Positions 13,062 through 23,600 of a stretch of 64,000 bases of DNA are shown piece after piece; positions within the stretch are counted from its first letter, which is position 1; the number at the start of each line of letters is the position of its first letter. A program made the translations under genes and the position numbers. The notes beneath the pieces are model-generated. The model saw only the letters and a list, made by a program, of their open reading frames with translations, was not told the origin of the DNA and did not search any database. This stretch comes from Anarhynchus alexandrinus (Eukaryota > Chordata > Aves > Charadriiformes > Charadriidae): positions 4,859,219-4,923,218 of the forward strand of contig VUYV01000020.1 of the NCBI GenBank assembly GCA_008711295.1, read 5' to 3'.

Positions 13062-14837
13062 TAAAAGGAGAAAATGTTTGCTGTTATATTTTGGTGGTGG
13101 TTTTTCAGGAAAAATATTTTCATAAAAGAAAGGCTTCTTGTAACAGTGTCTCTGTAGTGGTAGCAATGTCTTGATTATCCGTTTAAACAGTGTTTCTACT
13201 GCTGAATACTTTCTCTTAAGTGCAAACTCTGTTTTAGGTAACAGGAAGAAAACCGTTGCTGCTTGCAACCTGTTATGTAGACAGAGGTTTTCAAAGGACA
13301 GATAATGAAAAACAGAAATTCTCAAGTACAAAGTTAAATATAAGGACTGAACTATTAGTCAAGTGTTTTGCTAAAGTTTGTTATTCCTTTCTCACAGTGA
13401 TAAAATACACAAGTATACAGAGTAGTTTTCCTTTAAGGAGTTTGTACTTAAGAAGGGAAAAGATGCACTAGAGGAACAGAGTTTAAGCACTCGGAGCTGA
13501 AGTATATTTATAACGTTAAAACGGAGAACCTTGCTCCGTGCTTTCCACGGTGAAGTCCTTCAGAGGCTGCGGCACACGTACCGTTTGCAAGGGGAGGGGA
13601 CAGCTTGCTTGCTGATAAATGGCCTCCATACGCCAATGTTTTTCAGGGTTGTTATTTAATAATCACGTTATAAAGAGGAATTTGACAGAGCAATCTTTGA
13701 GTCTAACCTTTGTTACAGCGGTGATCTGTCCTCAAATTAGCAGGACTCTGCCCATGTCATTACCGCTTAAATATCTGCTGGAAGCTGCTGTGTGAGCTGA
13801 GTCACCAGGACTCCGGCAGTTATCACGTGTAGCTCAGACACTGGGTCATGAACTGAGCAAACGCTGTCGTCCGCGGTGATTAGTTGTATTTAGAGACTAC
13901 AGCTGGAATATCACATTCAGTTTTGTGTACTTCGTGGCCACAAACAGTTTTACTCTTAGAGCTTGGAGGGTAATTTAGGGAAAAGGGACCTATGGTTTGG
14001 CTGATGCACTTCCAAGTATTCAGACATGATTAGAAAAAAATGAAAAATGAAGGGAGTAGCAGGATGATAGCTTGGGATTTAGAAAAATAAAACCCATCTT
14101 ACAGTGATATTTCAGTGTTTGCGCAGACATTTCAAAGGAAGTGCTGGAATCTCTGCTCCATGAAGTATTTAAAAGCAGAAAGCATAGTGCATTACCAAGC
14201 GTAGTGGAGGGGAGATCCTGTTCCACCTGAGGATGGGTTCAGTCCTGTAATGTTCCTTTCACTCTCTTCGAATTCTCTTTGTAGTGATTTTGCCACCTGC
14301 TTTGGTTCCTACTTCGGCTATTACCACCTTTTTATTAACTTAGGAGTCTTTCTTAAAATTTGTGAAGTGACAAATAGAGAATACTGAGAACCCAGGCTTA
14401 TATGAATGAATTATAATCTTATTAATTTATTTCACTCATTCCTACACCAATAGGAAAAAAAATAATTATTCATTAATAAGCCAAGTAAATAATTCGTCTG
14501 TTGTCATAACTCCGTTGAAGTACAGATTTCTGAAGCCTCCTGAAATTAAAAGTAGACCAAGAAAATCTAAACTATAAATCTAGCAATGAAAAAGTTAAGT
14601 TAAAAGCCACAATATTATTAACTGTTGTAGACTATTTTCTTGTTCTGCCAGACCCAGCTGATCATGAGACAGTGATAAGCAAAGGGAACTAAGAGGTTCT
14701 GATTTTTATTTTTAGTGAGATATTTTGGGTATTAATGACTTTGCAGTGTGTTTTTGGTTTTGTGGGGATTTTTTTTTGCCTAACAGATGACGGTAAGTTG
14801 AGATCTTTTCCAGCTCATGTGAGTAAATCTTTTTACA
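13062..14837 (+). other. BABAM2 intron, no gene seen
   Basis: AT-rich unique-looking sequence, with an AP-1/NF-E2-like GCTGAGTCAC at 13796-13805. Confidence 0.6.
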
Positions 14838-14955
14838 TGCTTTATCAAGTCATTTAACCACTTTAAATCTCAGACAGCTGTAAAATGAGAATGATAATGC
14901 TTTTGATGTCCATGGGGGCACTAAAATGAATTAGCTAAAGCAGATAAAGAGAAAT
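14838..14955 (+). mobile_element. MIR-like (CORE-SINE) relic
   Basis: ATCAAGTCATTTAACCACTT, a CTCAG and CTGTAAAATGAGAATGATAA follow the order of the MIR consensus (CAAGTCACTTAACCTCTCTG, CTCAGTTTCC, CTGTAAAATGGGGATAATAA). Weaker similarity continues to about 14955. MIR is an ancient amniote tRNA-derived SINE. This copy lies about 380 bases before the penultimate BABAM2 exon. Confidence 0.65.
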
Positions 14956-15300
14956 TTGTTTCTTGAATGGAAAGCATAAACAGAATGTGTTTTGTGAAAT
15001 TTTGAAAGGGAAATTTCCACAATAAAGGAAAACACTGCATTATTTTTTCTATAACAATATAATCATGGTGTAAACATTATGATTAACAGAAAGATACACT
15101 AGTTAAACATTTCTAATTACAAGCAAAAATGCTTCAATAAAGCAACCTGTCCTATACAGCAATATGTTGGAATCATTACTTGTAAGAAATACAGAATTAT
15201 ATTTTAGAAGTGATCATCAATTTCTCCTTTTCTGTCACATTTAAAGGATTTCTATATTCCCAGTAAAAAAAGGGGGGGGAAAATGCAATGGTGTATTTTT

Positions 15301-15334
15301 CTGACTTTTCTTTTTCTTTTCTTTATTATTTCAG
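15301..15334 (+). promoter_or_regulatory. Splice acceptor, polypyrimidine tract and branch-point candidate for the penultimate BABAM2 exon
   Basis: CTGAC at 15301-15305 fits the branch-point consensus, with its A about 30 bases from the AG. An almost uninterrupted T/C tract follows and ends in TTTCAG. This fixes the exon start at 15335 rather than at the ATG at 15283, which lies inside the intron. Confidence 0.85.
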
Positions 15335-15488
15335 TTGACCTACCCCTCTACTTTCCTCGAGACCAACCAACCCTAACGTTTCAATCCGTCTACCACTTCA
15401 CTAACAGCGGCCAGCTGTACTCCCAGGCCCAGAAGAATTACCCGTACAGCCCCCGCTGGGATGGCAATGAGATGGCCAAGAGAGCAAA
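15335..15488 (+). CDS. BABAM2: BABAM2 (BRE/BRCC45) penultimate coding exon
   Basis: This exon encodes about 52 residues of BRCC45, the scaffold subunit of the BRCA1-A complex (with Abraxas, RAP80, BRCC36 and MERIT40, at nuclear DNA breaks) and of the cytoplasmic BRISC complex; both cleave K63-linked ubiquitin. The reading [20 protein letters not shown], followed by a segment ending NEMAKRAK, is recognisable as the near-C-terminal part of vertebrate BRE, within or next to the C-terminal UEV-like region. It would be roughly residues 312-363 if the protein is 383 aa as in human. The exon is 154 bp: two bases of a split Val codon, 50 whole codons, and two bases (AA) of a Lys codon completed by the next exon. 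A pyrimidine-rich acceptor ends in TTTCAG at 15334 and a perfect GTAAGT donor starts at 15489. No frameshift or stop is present. Earlier exons lie upstream of this window. Confidence 0.96.
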
Positions 15489-15494
15489 GTAAGT
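15489..15494 (+). promoter_or_regulatory. Splice donor of the last BABAM2 intron
   Basis: GTAAGT is the perfect intron-side U1 consensus. Unspliced reading would meet TAA at 15490-15492 immediately, so retention of this intron would truncate the protein just before its last 20 residues. Confidence 0.9.
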
Positions 15495-18400
15495 CACATC
15501 GCTGTTTCCTACTAAATATTCCATTTGCTACATGGTCATCTGTCGGTAGAAATTTCATGGAATTAACTGTATGTTTCCAGCATTATAAAAGCTGAACCTG
15601 CTTTTGTTCTCATATAGCCCTAGCGTTCCCGTATATGAGTATAGACAGATACTTTATTAATCATGCTTATTACATAAGTGCCAGAGGACAGATCAAAAGA
15701 AGACTCTTCCTGCTAGGCGTTGTACGGGCGCAGAGTGGTGACAATCTCTGCTCCAGAGAGCTTCCAGTCTAAGTAGACAAGATAGCCCCCAGCAGGAGTA
15801 ATCTGCATGGTAGCAGTCAGTCAAGGTAACTCCATGGTTTTGTGCTGGCGTCGGCGGGACCCTGGAGGGAAGCGTGTGAGATGGAGAGAGCAAGGAAGAA
15901 AAACCTGAAAGATGTGGAATAGGGCTGTAGTAAAAAGACAGGGAAGAACAGGAAGAGGTAGAGCAAACCACCAATCTGGCGTAGGAGGCAGTACCATCAG
16001 AACTTGAGAAAGTTACCTGAAAGTCTGAATAGAATATCTTTTTTTTTTTTTTTTTACTGCTTTTTCTGTTGACTAGAAATAGAGAATCTCAAACTGTTTC
16101 CTCTGCAGCCCTTTTCTGGAAGCCCTCATTTCAGGCTGGGGAGACACCACTTCAGTCTGAGTATCCCCTTTAGTTAGGGATGACAGCACAGCCTCCCCGG
16201 AGTGGTTCAGTTGCGAGGGCAAGCTGCCGGGGGCAGTGGTGCCCCTTTTGTATACTAGATATTATCCCTGTCTCCTGATGAAGCAAAACAGATTTTACGT
16301 GAATGGAGCAATATGGGCAACGGCCTTGCTGCAGTATTTCAGTTTTGCAAAGTGTAAAAACGTTAGAACGGCAACAGATTTCAGCAAGCTGATTATCAGT
16401 TGTTCGGCACGTAAAGGCATCAAACTGCATAAATAATAAGGCATACTGGAATGAATGTTTTGAATGACAAACAGAAGATTAAATTAATTTAGCAAAGATG
16501 CATAAATAAGAGTCAAATGAAAATAGTTCAAGCTGAGTAAACCAAATGAATGGCATGGTCAGAGACTGATTGTAATTTGGAAATGATGGAAGCAAACAAC
16601 AATTGACTTGAAGCATTTCAGATTTTATAATAATTTAAATTTTACGGAGAACATCAAGTAGCGTTTGATTTTGATGCATTATAGTAGACTTTTTTTGCTC
16701 GTATTTGGTTTTACTGCTGTACTGTCTAGGAGAGCCGTTTCTTGATCAAATAGGATTTTTTTTTGTGGACTTGTTTCTTTTCTCTAGTAGAATATTATGA
16801 GGTTTTTTGTTTAAAAAAAAAAGAAACAATAACTGGAAACATTACTGTGGCTTTTTTTATGACTGTACTACAAAGTGCATTTCTTTTGCAGCTGGAAGCT
16901 TACAAGTACCTGTGTGCTGTCTGCTAAGTGCATTCATTTATGAGTGGGTGTTTACAAATGGACTTCTCTGCCCTGCACTTGAAATTTAGAAGCATTATAA
17001 CAGTTCTTTTAAAAAGCACTAAATGTGTACGCTTACTATCACCTGTACGTTTTGTGAGGTTATTCATTCTTACATTTGAGCCTTTGCATTTAAGTTTTAC
17101 ACTGGATATGTAATATGAGAAAGATGACGAGAAGCGGGGTAAGAAAGTATGCTGCGATGTCTGAAATAAATATCATTGAGCTGCAAAGACACAGAGAAGC
17201 TGCTCTAGTTAAAAGCGCTTTGCTTGCAGGAACAACTAGTGATTCCTGAGTATGTACCATAAATAAATCTGCATCAAGAAAATTATGATGCTGTGATACG
17301 TGTTAGCATATTTTAAGAAAGATTTTTAACACAATTGAGCGACTTACATAAACAGCGTTTAAAATATTTGCTAGGGCTTCTTACAATAGGTTAGTGTGTT
17401 TCAACACAACCAAATAATTTTTCATTCTACTTTATTTTTACTGTAGCCATGTTACAGACCAAGTATAGGGGAATATATGTAGATATATAGGAAAGCATTA
17501 TAATTAAATATGTTCGTTCAAGCGCCACGTCAAAACATCCCAAATAAAAACAGAAAAGAAGGCTACATTATTTATCATTTAGAAACAATGTAATTCTGCT
17601 CAGCTGAAGTAAGTGTAGCCCGGATAAATCAGAGACAACTTGTTTGTGTTTCTAAATTCTGTCTACTAGGTTTTGCTTATATGTAGTCTTTTTCCCTCTT
17701 AGCCAAATGGTCTCCCAAGTGCTCGGCATCCTTTGAGACAAAACAGCTCTGTTTATCTTTCTGGCCCTACTGTTCTAGGGCCGCAGGATCACCCACTTGA
17801 CGTTCTGGTATCCGACCAAACTCTCCACCCGTGTTCTCAGACACTTGGGGGATCAGTTTACACCATCTTCCTCACTGTAGCTTAAGTCACCAGCAAGGAT
17901 GGCTTTTGCACCAACTGGGTTCGTTAGCTGTCCAGTGATGTACTGCAGCGTGTGTAACGCCTTGCTTTATGCTACGTAGAACCACTACTAAGTTTGAAAT
18001 ACCATCACTCAGAGATTTCCTCATCCTCAGTTTTGGCAAGCCCTGCCTCTGTTTTCAGCAGCTCAGCACAGCCTGCTTATTCATGGGCAGAGCTGTCATA
18101 AGTTCATGCCAAAGGGACTTTGATTCTGTGCCCAGTCTTCTCCCAGGGCTGGGTTTTTGTTTGTGTTTTTCTTTTTTTCCTTCAAACAGGTAAGCCCATC
18201 CAATTCCTTCAACTCAGGGGCTAAACTTGAAAGTCTTGGTATCCTTGCTTATCTTTGTGGCCCCCGAGCAGAAGCAGGCGTCTCTTTTGAAGTTAGGACT
18301 TAACCCTTTGCTGTAGCCCTGAGACAATCGGTAGTAATTATAAGTAGGAGGAAAATTGCTGCCCTAAAATACATACATATAGAAGTAGATTGTATGCATT

Positions 18401-21400
18401 CACACTTAGACACATATCACCTAAATCTTAAAGGCAAATTCTCAAATCAGAGTATCAGCTTAGCAGGATCTCGTTCATTCACACAGAATAACTGCTCGTG
18501 TTCTTGCTGAAGTAGTTGGACCGATTTATGCCTGTCTGATGAAGTCCACAAAATCCTTCTATGTGCCCTTTTAAGCACTTTTTAAAATCACCTGGCTCCT
18601 TTGGGGCCCACTGATTTAGGTTCTTCACTGAGAGATAGCATCTGGTAACTGAAGCTTGCTATTGTCTTAGCCCAGGGATTGCCCTCTGGCTTGATTTAAT
18701 TCTAAGGGATGAATCAAGTCCTGATTAAATAACGTGATTCCAAATGCCTCCAGATTGCTTGTTTCTCAGCGAAACGCAAAATTTTAACCTGTTCCTCCAG
18801 CTAGCAAGAGGAAAACCAAAAATATATTAAAATTTTCTTACAAGTTGCTGAGATGCCATTTCCTCTCAGTTCACATCTCAGGCTTTGCCTCTCTTAGGTC
18901 ATTTATTTATATGTCTGTGGCCTCCTGCGTAAGCAGCTTCTCCAAAAGATTTGGTCCTAAAATACAATAGCAAGCCTAAGAAAATAAAGTAAATTATGGA
19001 AAGTTAGCAGCCTTGTTTGTGGTGTACGTGTGAAGCAAAACATCTCTGTGCGGTTTCCATGGGAAAGCTCTCTTGTTTTTTGCTTAAATAGGCATTCAAG
19101 TGTACATAAATGGAGCCTTTAAAGAACATGCAGACTCTTAAGCCTGGGATTTTATGAAGGAATACTGTAAATAAAGCTTGTTTGTTTATACAAATTAAGT
19201 TCAGTTCTTAGATGCACTCTAGCCCAATTTCTGTCCGACCCAGCACTGCTCTGTAGACTTAGGTTACACTTCAGGGAGAGCAAGTCAGGACTCAGTTTAC
19301 TCTTTTATCCTACATAAATCCACCTACTCGTCATTAAAAATAGCAGGAGGATGGAAAACTGGTATCACAATAAAAAGTTGTTCCGAGGCTTCACATTCTT
19401 TTTTCAAGGTGGCTGATAAAACTGGTTTCTGAATAACGGTGTTGTCCCTGACCATTCGCCGGTGTTTGCTGAATGTGGTGTTAATTTTACATATCCCTCA
19501 GGGCTCTGTAAGGGTCAAAGCTTAAAAGGGCTCAAGTGCGCTCAACTGTATATTGGCAGTTGCGCTGCCATAAGGTCAAGTGCAGCTTAAGATTATATGC
19601 AGACGCATCTTGTGCGAGCTGCATATGCACGGCCAGCGCGGCTGCAGCTACGGCTCGTGCTCAGCCCAGGCGTGCTGTCATCAGAAAGTGTCAGGCTGGT
19701 GCATTGTCAGCCTCATCCATACCTTTTCCTTGAATATCGTCGGATTAGGAGGTGTTTATCATGTGAAGATGCTCGTTGCTATTTGGCTGAAATGGTTGCT
19801 TTAAGCTTTAATGTTCCCTGGTAAGGAGGGGAAATGCATCTTTTGGTCTAATGAAAGGATATTTGAAGAAAAAAGGGAACGGCGTTTGTGTTGCTGTTTA
19901 GACAAATTCAGTTGTAATATGTCAAAGACTTGCTGTTGTATTCAGTAAATTTTGTGCCCTAGTGATTTTTTTATTTTATTTTGACATTAACCAGTTTTTC
20001 AACTCATTCATTTTTTATTATTAAGCCACTATTCTTTCACGTTTTAGGCAGAATATCTATGACTACATTTTGGATTCTTTTAAAGTAACAGGTTTCTCTA
20101 TTTCCTTGAAACTTTTGTTCTCCACCTGTGGTACTTTGAATCTCACTATAAAGTTTACATGTAAACATTGCACCTTTTTTGTAATCTTCCCTCCTTGATA
20201 GGTGTAATTAAGGTAATAAATCATTTGTTATTATTTCGTTTGTATTTCAGTATTTTTCGTGCTTATTTGTAGAAGTAGAAAATTGTATTTTCATGTATTA
20301 TATGATTTTCTTGAGCATTAGGCAACTTTAAAGAGTAGATTTCCAAAAACTAACTTGTTTGCATTTACGTATAATCTCTTCACAAAGCTTTTTGTGTGAC
20401 AGTCTTTGGCTCTGTTGCACGTTACCTTAAACTTAAAAAGAAATTTAGAAACTTCTAAAGAGAGTGGGGACCAGAAGCGCAAAATGTAGGGCTGTTGTCC
20501 TTCCCTATATGTTTGTGTGTTTGTCTCTGAACGTTTGCAAGGCTCAGAGAATTCTTTTTGGAGAAGAGCAGCGGGGTAGATAGAAACTAAGGGGTGAGGT
20601 GCTGAGCTGGGTCGCTGGTTTAACTCTTTGGTTTTTGATAGTCTCACATCAGAAACCAAACAAAAGTGATTTATTTGCCTGAAATCGAGTAAGGCTGACA
20701 TTTTGTTGCCGCCGGTGGGCTCTTTTTCAGAACACAAAAGGGCCAATACGCTGTGACAGCCATAGCGAGAAGAGATGTGGCGACCCAGCCGTGTGAAGCT
20801 TACAAAGAAGTTAATTTGATTTTATAGACCATTACATCAAAACTCTGATTTTCTGTGGGAGGGTCAGCTGACCAGAATTGCACGTGAAAAGTAGAAAGAC
20901 AAATAGAAAAAATTATGTTTTGTTAAAATACTTAATGATTGCATTTGTCCTTGTAACATGTTCTGCAGTTGATTAACCAGCAAACCTTAGTAACAAAATT
21001 ATTTTGATTATAAGATATAATAGATAAAATAGATACAGCTTTTAATTAGAATTTTCCCAGGACATTGGTGGGGTTTTTTTTATGTTGTTTCTCTGCATAT
21101 ACTACAGACTTCAGTGCATACACACGATAGTCACACTTCTTGAGTCATATTTTTCATGTACTTTTCTTTAAATGTCTCCTTGGATAATTAAGTCTGACTC
21201 TTAAGTTATGGTATGTTAGTTTCTGACAGGTGCCTGCCAGGGATCTTCAGTGCTGTCATGCATTATGTGGATTTCAGCCAAGACAGAAGGGCCTGGGTTT
21301 TTGTTTCTGGTCACTTCTCATTAAAGCTTTGACTGTGGGAAAAGAAAAACAACTATTTAAAGATGAGGAGTATAGGTGCTATAGGAAGTGCATGGAAATA

Positions 21401-21962
21401 AAATCTGTTAGGCAACTCGTTTTTCTGTGGTCTTATATAGACTTTACGTATTTGTGTGAACTGTACATATGTGCATTTTGATATATAGTAAATATTCTTT
21501 CTGCAAAAAAGGATTCTCTGATATATTGCCGGAAACACACAGAGTAGATTGGAGGGGTTGGCTTGGTAGAAGTGGAATATAATAGCGCTTTGCTGGAAGA
21601 CAACTGCTTTATAGGAATAAAAGGCTAGAATGTAGGCGGTTCCTAGATAACCAGGGTTAGGTGGCGTTCTAGAAAGAGTGTGATGAACTGTCTGATTTGG
21701 CTTCATTAGCGAACTCCATTATACATTTATCAAAGCTGCTAGATCTATATTAGAGCATGGAATTACAGTTAGGAACTGATGCAAAAAAGTGTCCTCTCTT
21801 GCTTGAGAGAAGAGGGTAGAGAGAAATGGAAGGAGCTGAGGTTTAATAGCCCGGATAGATTCTGTTACTTGGTCAATTACAAAGTAAGCAGCTAAGTAAA
21901 AATAGTAGGTGAGCTCCGTGGTCTTGTCTTTTGGGTGATATTTGTAATTGCTCTGTTAAACA
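15495..21962 (+). other. Last BABAM2 intron, first part
   Basis: AT-rich with a poly-T run at 16039-16055. The stretch 17690-18330 is somewhat more GC-rich, with no recognised identity. No exon with convincing splice sites and coding capacity was found. Confidence 0.6.
16039..16055 (-). repeat. Poly-T run of 17
   Basis: Homopolymer in the last BABAM2 intron, about 550 bases after the donor. No retroposed element was recognised upstream on the minus strand. Confidence 0.85.
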
Positions 21963-23600
21963 CAAAGAACGGTCATACTAGATCAAACTCAACATTAATT
22001 TAGCCCACTATCATGTCTCTTACCAATAGGCAGTAGCCGATGCCTGTGGAAGAGCATGGCAAAGCATGTAGTCGTATTTTTCTGGGACGTTCTACCATCT
22101 TCAAGGATTTCTATATCCAGAATTGGTATCTCTCTGTCTAATAGCCCTGCCTAGCTTTTCTTCTCTTTGTCTGATTGCTTTTTGAACCCACATCGTAACA
22201 TCACAAAATTCTGTGGCAAGGGATTGCACAGATAACGTGTGGTGTGAAGAACAAACTTTGTCAGCTTTTTGCATTCCTACCTCCTGCTAGCTCCAGTTGT
22301 TACCCCCTAGCTCTTGTATGAAAAGAGGCAGCAAATAATTAATCCACTGATCCCCTCCATAACCTTGACGATTTTATGAACCTCTTGATTTTATGAACGA
22401 TTTTATGAACCATTCTATGATTCTATGATTCTTCATGTCTCTTTTGTCACCTCTTCTCCTGCTCTGCTCACTCCTTCCTTCTACGGAACCTTTCCATGTT
22501 TCTGATCACCCTTGCCCCACTTCTTTATCCCGTTACTATTGCTATCGTATTCTTTCTGAAACAGAGCACTGCATGTTACTCATGATACATTCACCGTGCA
22601 TTTGTATGGTGACATAGCGATACTGCCTGGTTTACTCATTTTTCCAGTTCTAATAACGTCTGATTTGGTTTTCTGCTTACGACTGAAGGTTACACTGACA
22701 TTTTAGCACCAAGATCTCCTTACTATCTCGTTTTCAGAGCCTGTGGTTTTTTGTATATGTAAAATTAAGTCTTTTTCCTCACCTATCTCCCTTTCACATT
22801 TGTCAATATTGACTTTTCACCTGGTATGTTATCTCCCAGTCTCCCAGTGCTGTAGGAACCATCTGCAGTTCCTCAGAATTGTGCCTCATTTTTTCTTCCC
22901 TGACTAAATAGTTAGCATTAGCAAGTTTCACCATCTTCTTTTGCTCACTTTTGCACGTCATGTAGGAATATGTTGAGCAACACAGGTCAAAACACCCATT
23001 TCTGTGCAGTTCTCAGGTGACTTCACCCTGAATAGTACTCATCATTCATTCCTGTCCTTTTTTTCTTATCTTGACCTGCTATTTATCCACTCATGGATCT
23101 TTTCTCCTGCTGCAGCAATTCAGTTTTTTAAAAGCCTTTGAAAAGCCTTCCCGGATGCCTGTAGGAAACCCAAGCAGTGTAGGTCACTTGAATCTTTCTC
23201 ATCTGCATGATTTTGGTACCTTAAGAAAATAAGGTATTTGTGAAGCGTAAGTTTGACTCCAAACCAATAGATATATTTATTCAAGTCCACTAATTTGGAG
23301 CTTTTTATAAATTTGTGGTTTCTCATAACAGTTTCTACCAATTTCTAAGGTACAGACAGGAGATTTACTGGTCCACAGTTCCCTCTATCCTCCCAGACCT
23401 TTTTTTAATTGACATCACACTTCTCTGGTACCACGCTGTTTCAAGCAGGAGGTTACAAGCTATTTAAGAGTTTAACTTTCTCACACTTGAGTTTCTCTGG
23501 AACTCTGGGGTGTGAATATCATCTGGGCCTGCTGCTTTGCTTGCGTGTGTTTTGTTGATTTGTTCGTTACCTTTTTGGCTGACATTTCTGCAGGAGTCAG
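21963..23600 (-). mobile_element. Old, decayed CR1/L3-clade LINE, antisense to BABAM2
   Basis: About 1.6 kb of degenerate LINE on the minus strand. From 5' to 3' of the element (descending coordinates) one can read a GPDDIHTPE-like segment near 23540, corresponding to the GPDGIHP motif of CR1 reverse transcriptases. Next is EDRGNCGPVNLLSVP near 23360-23400, corresponding to the EDPGNYRPVSLTSVP-type motif, and then a KAF remnant near 23130. On the plus strand, 22200-22400 matches the antisense of the widespread amniote element with landmarks TTCTGTGGCAAGGGATTGCA and GTGTGAAGAA. At the 3' end, 21963-22060 resembles the known antisense TGGTCCATCTAGCCCAGTAT-type sequence. Numerous stops and frameshifts show that it is ancient. 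A small tandem expansion (22370-22433) lies inside it. Homology may continue to about 24050, but I could not support that. Confidence 0.85.
22370..22433 (+). repeat. Short tandem expansion inside the old LINE
   Basis: Three copies of GATTTTATGAAC (22370-22381, 22387-22398, 22399-22410) are followed by two ATTCTATG octamers. The surrounding sequence continues as antisense LINE on both sides, so this is a local expansion, not a CR1 tail. Confidence 0.85.

Noticed and set aside
15283..15492. ORF of 69 codons taken as a complete small gene
   Set aside because: Its first 17 codons are the intronic polypyrimidine tract and its stop lies in the splice donor. The real coding part is the BABAM2 exon 15335-15488.
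22411..22433. A CR1 octamer tail (ATTCTATG repeats)
   Set aside because: It lies in the middle of an antisense LINE that continues on both sides, and no CR1 body precedes it, so it is a local expansion.
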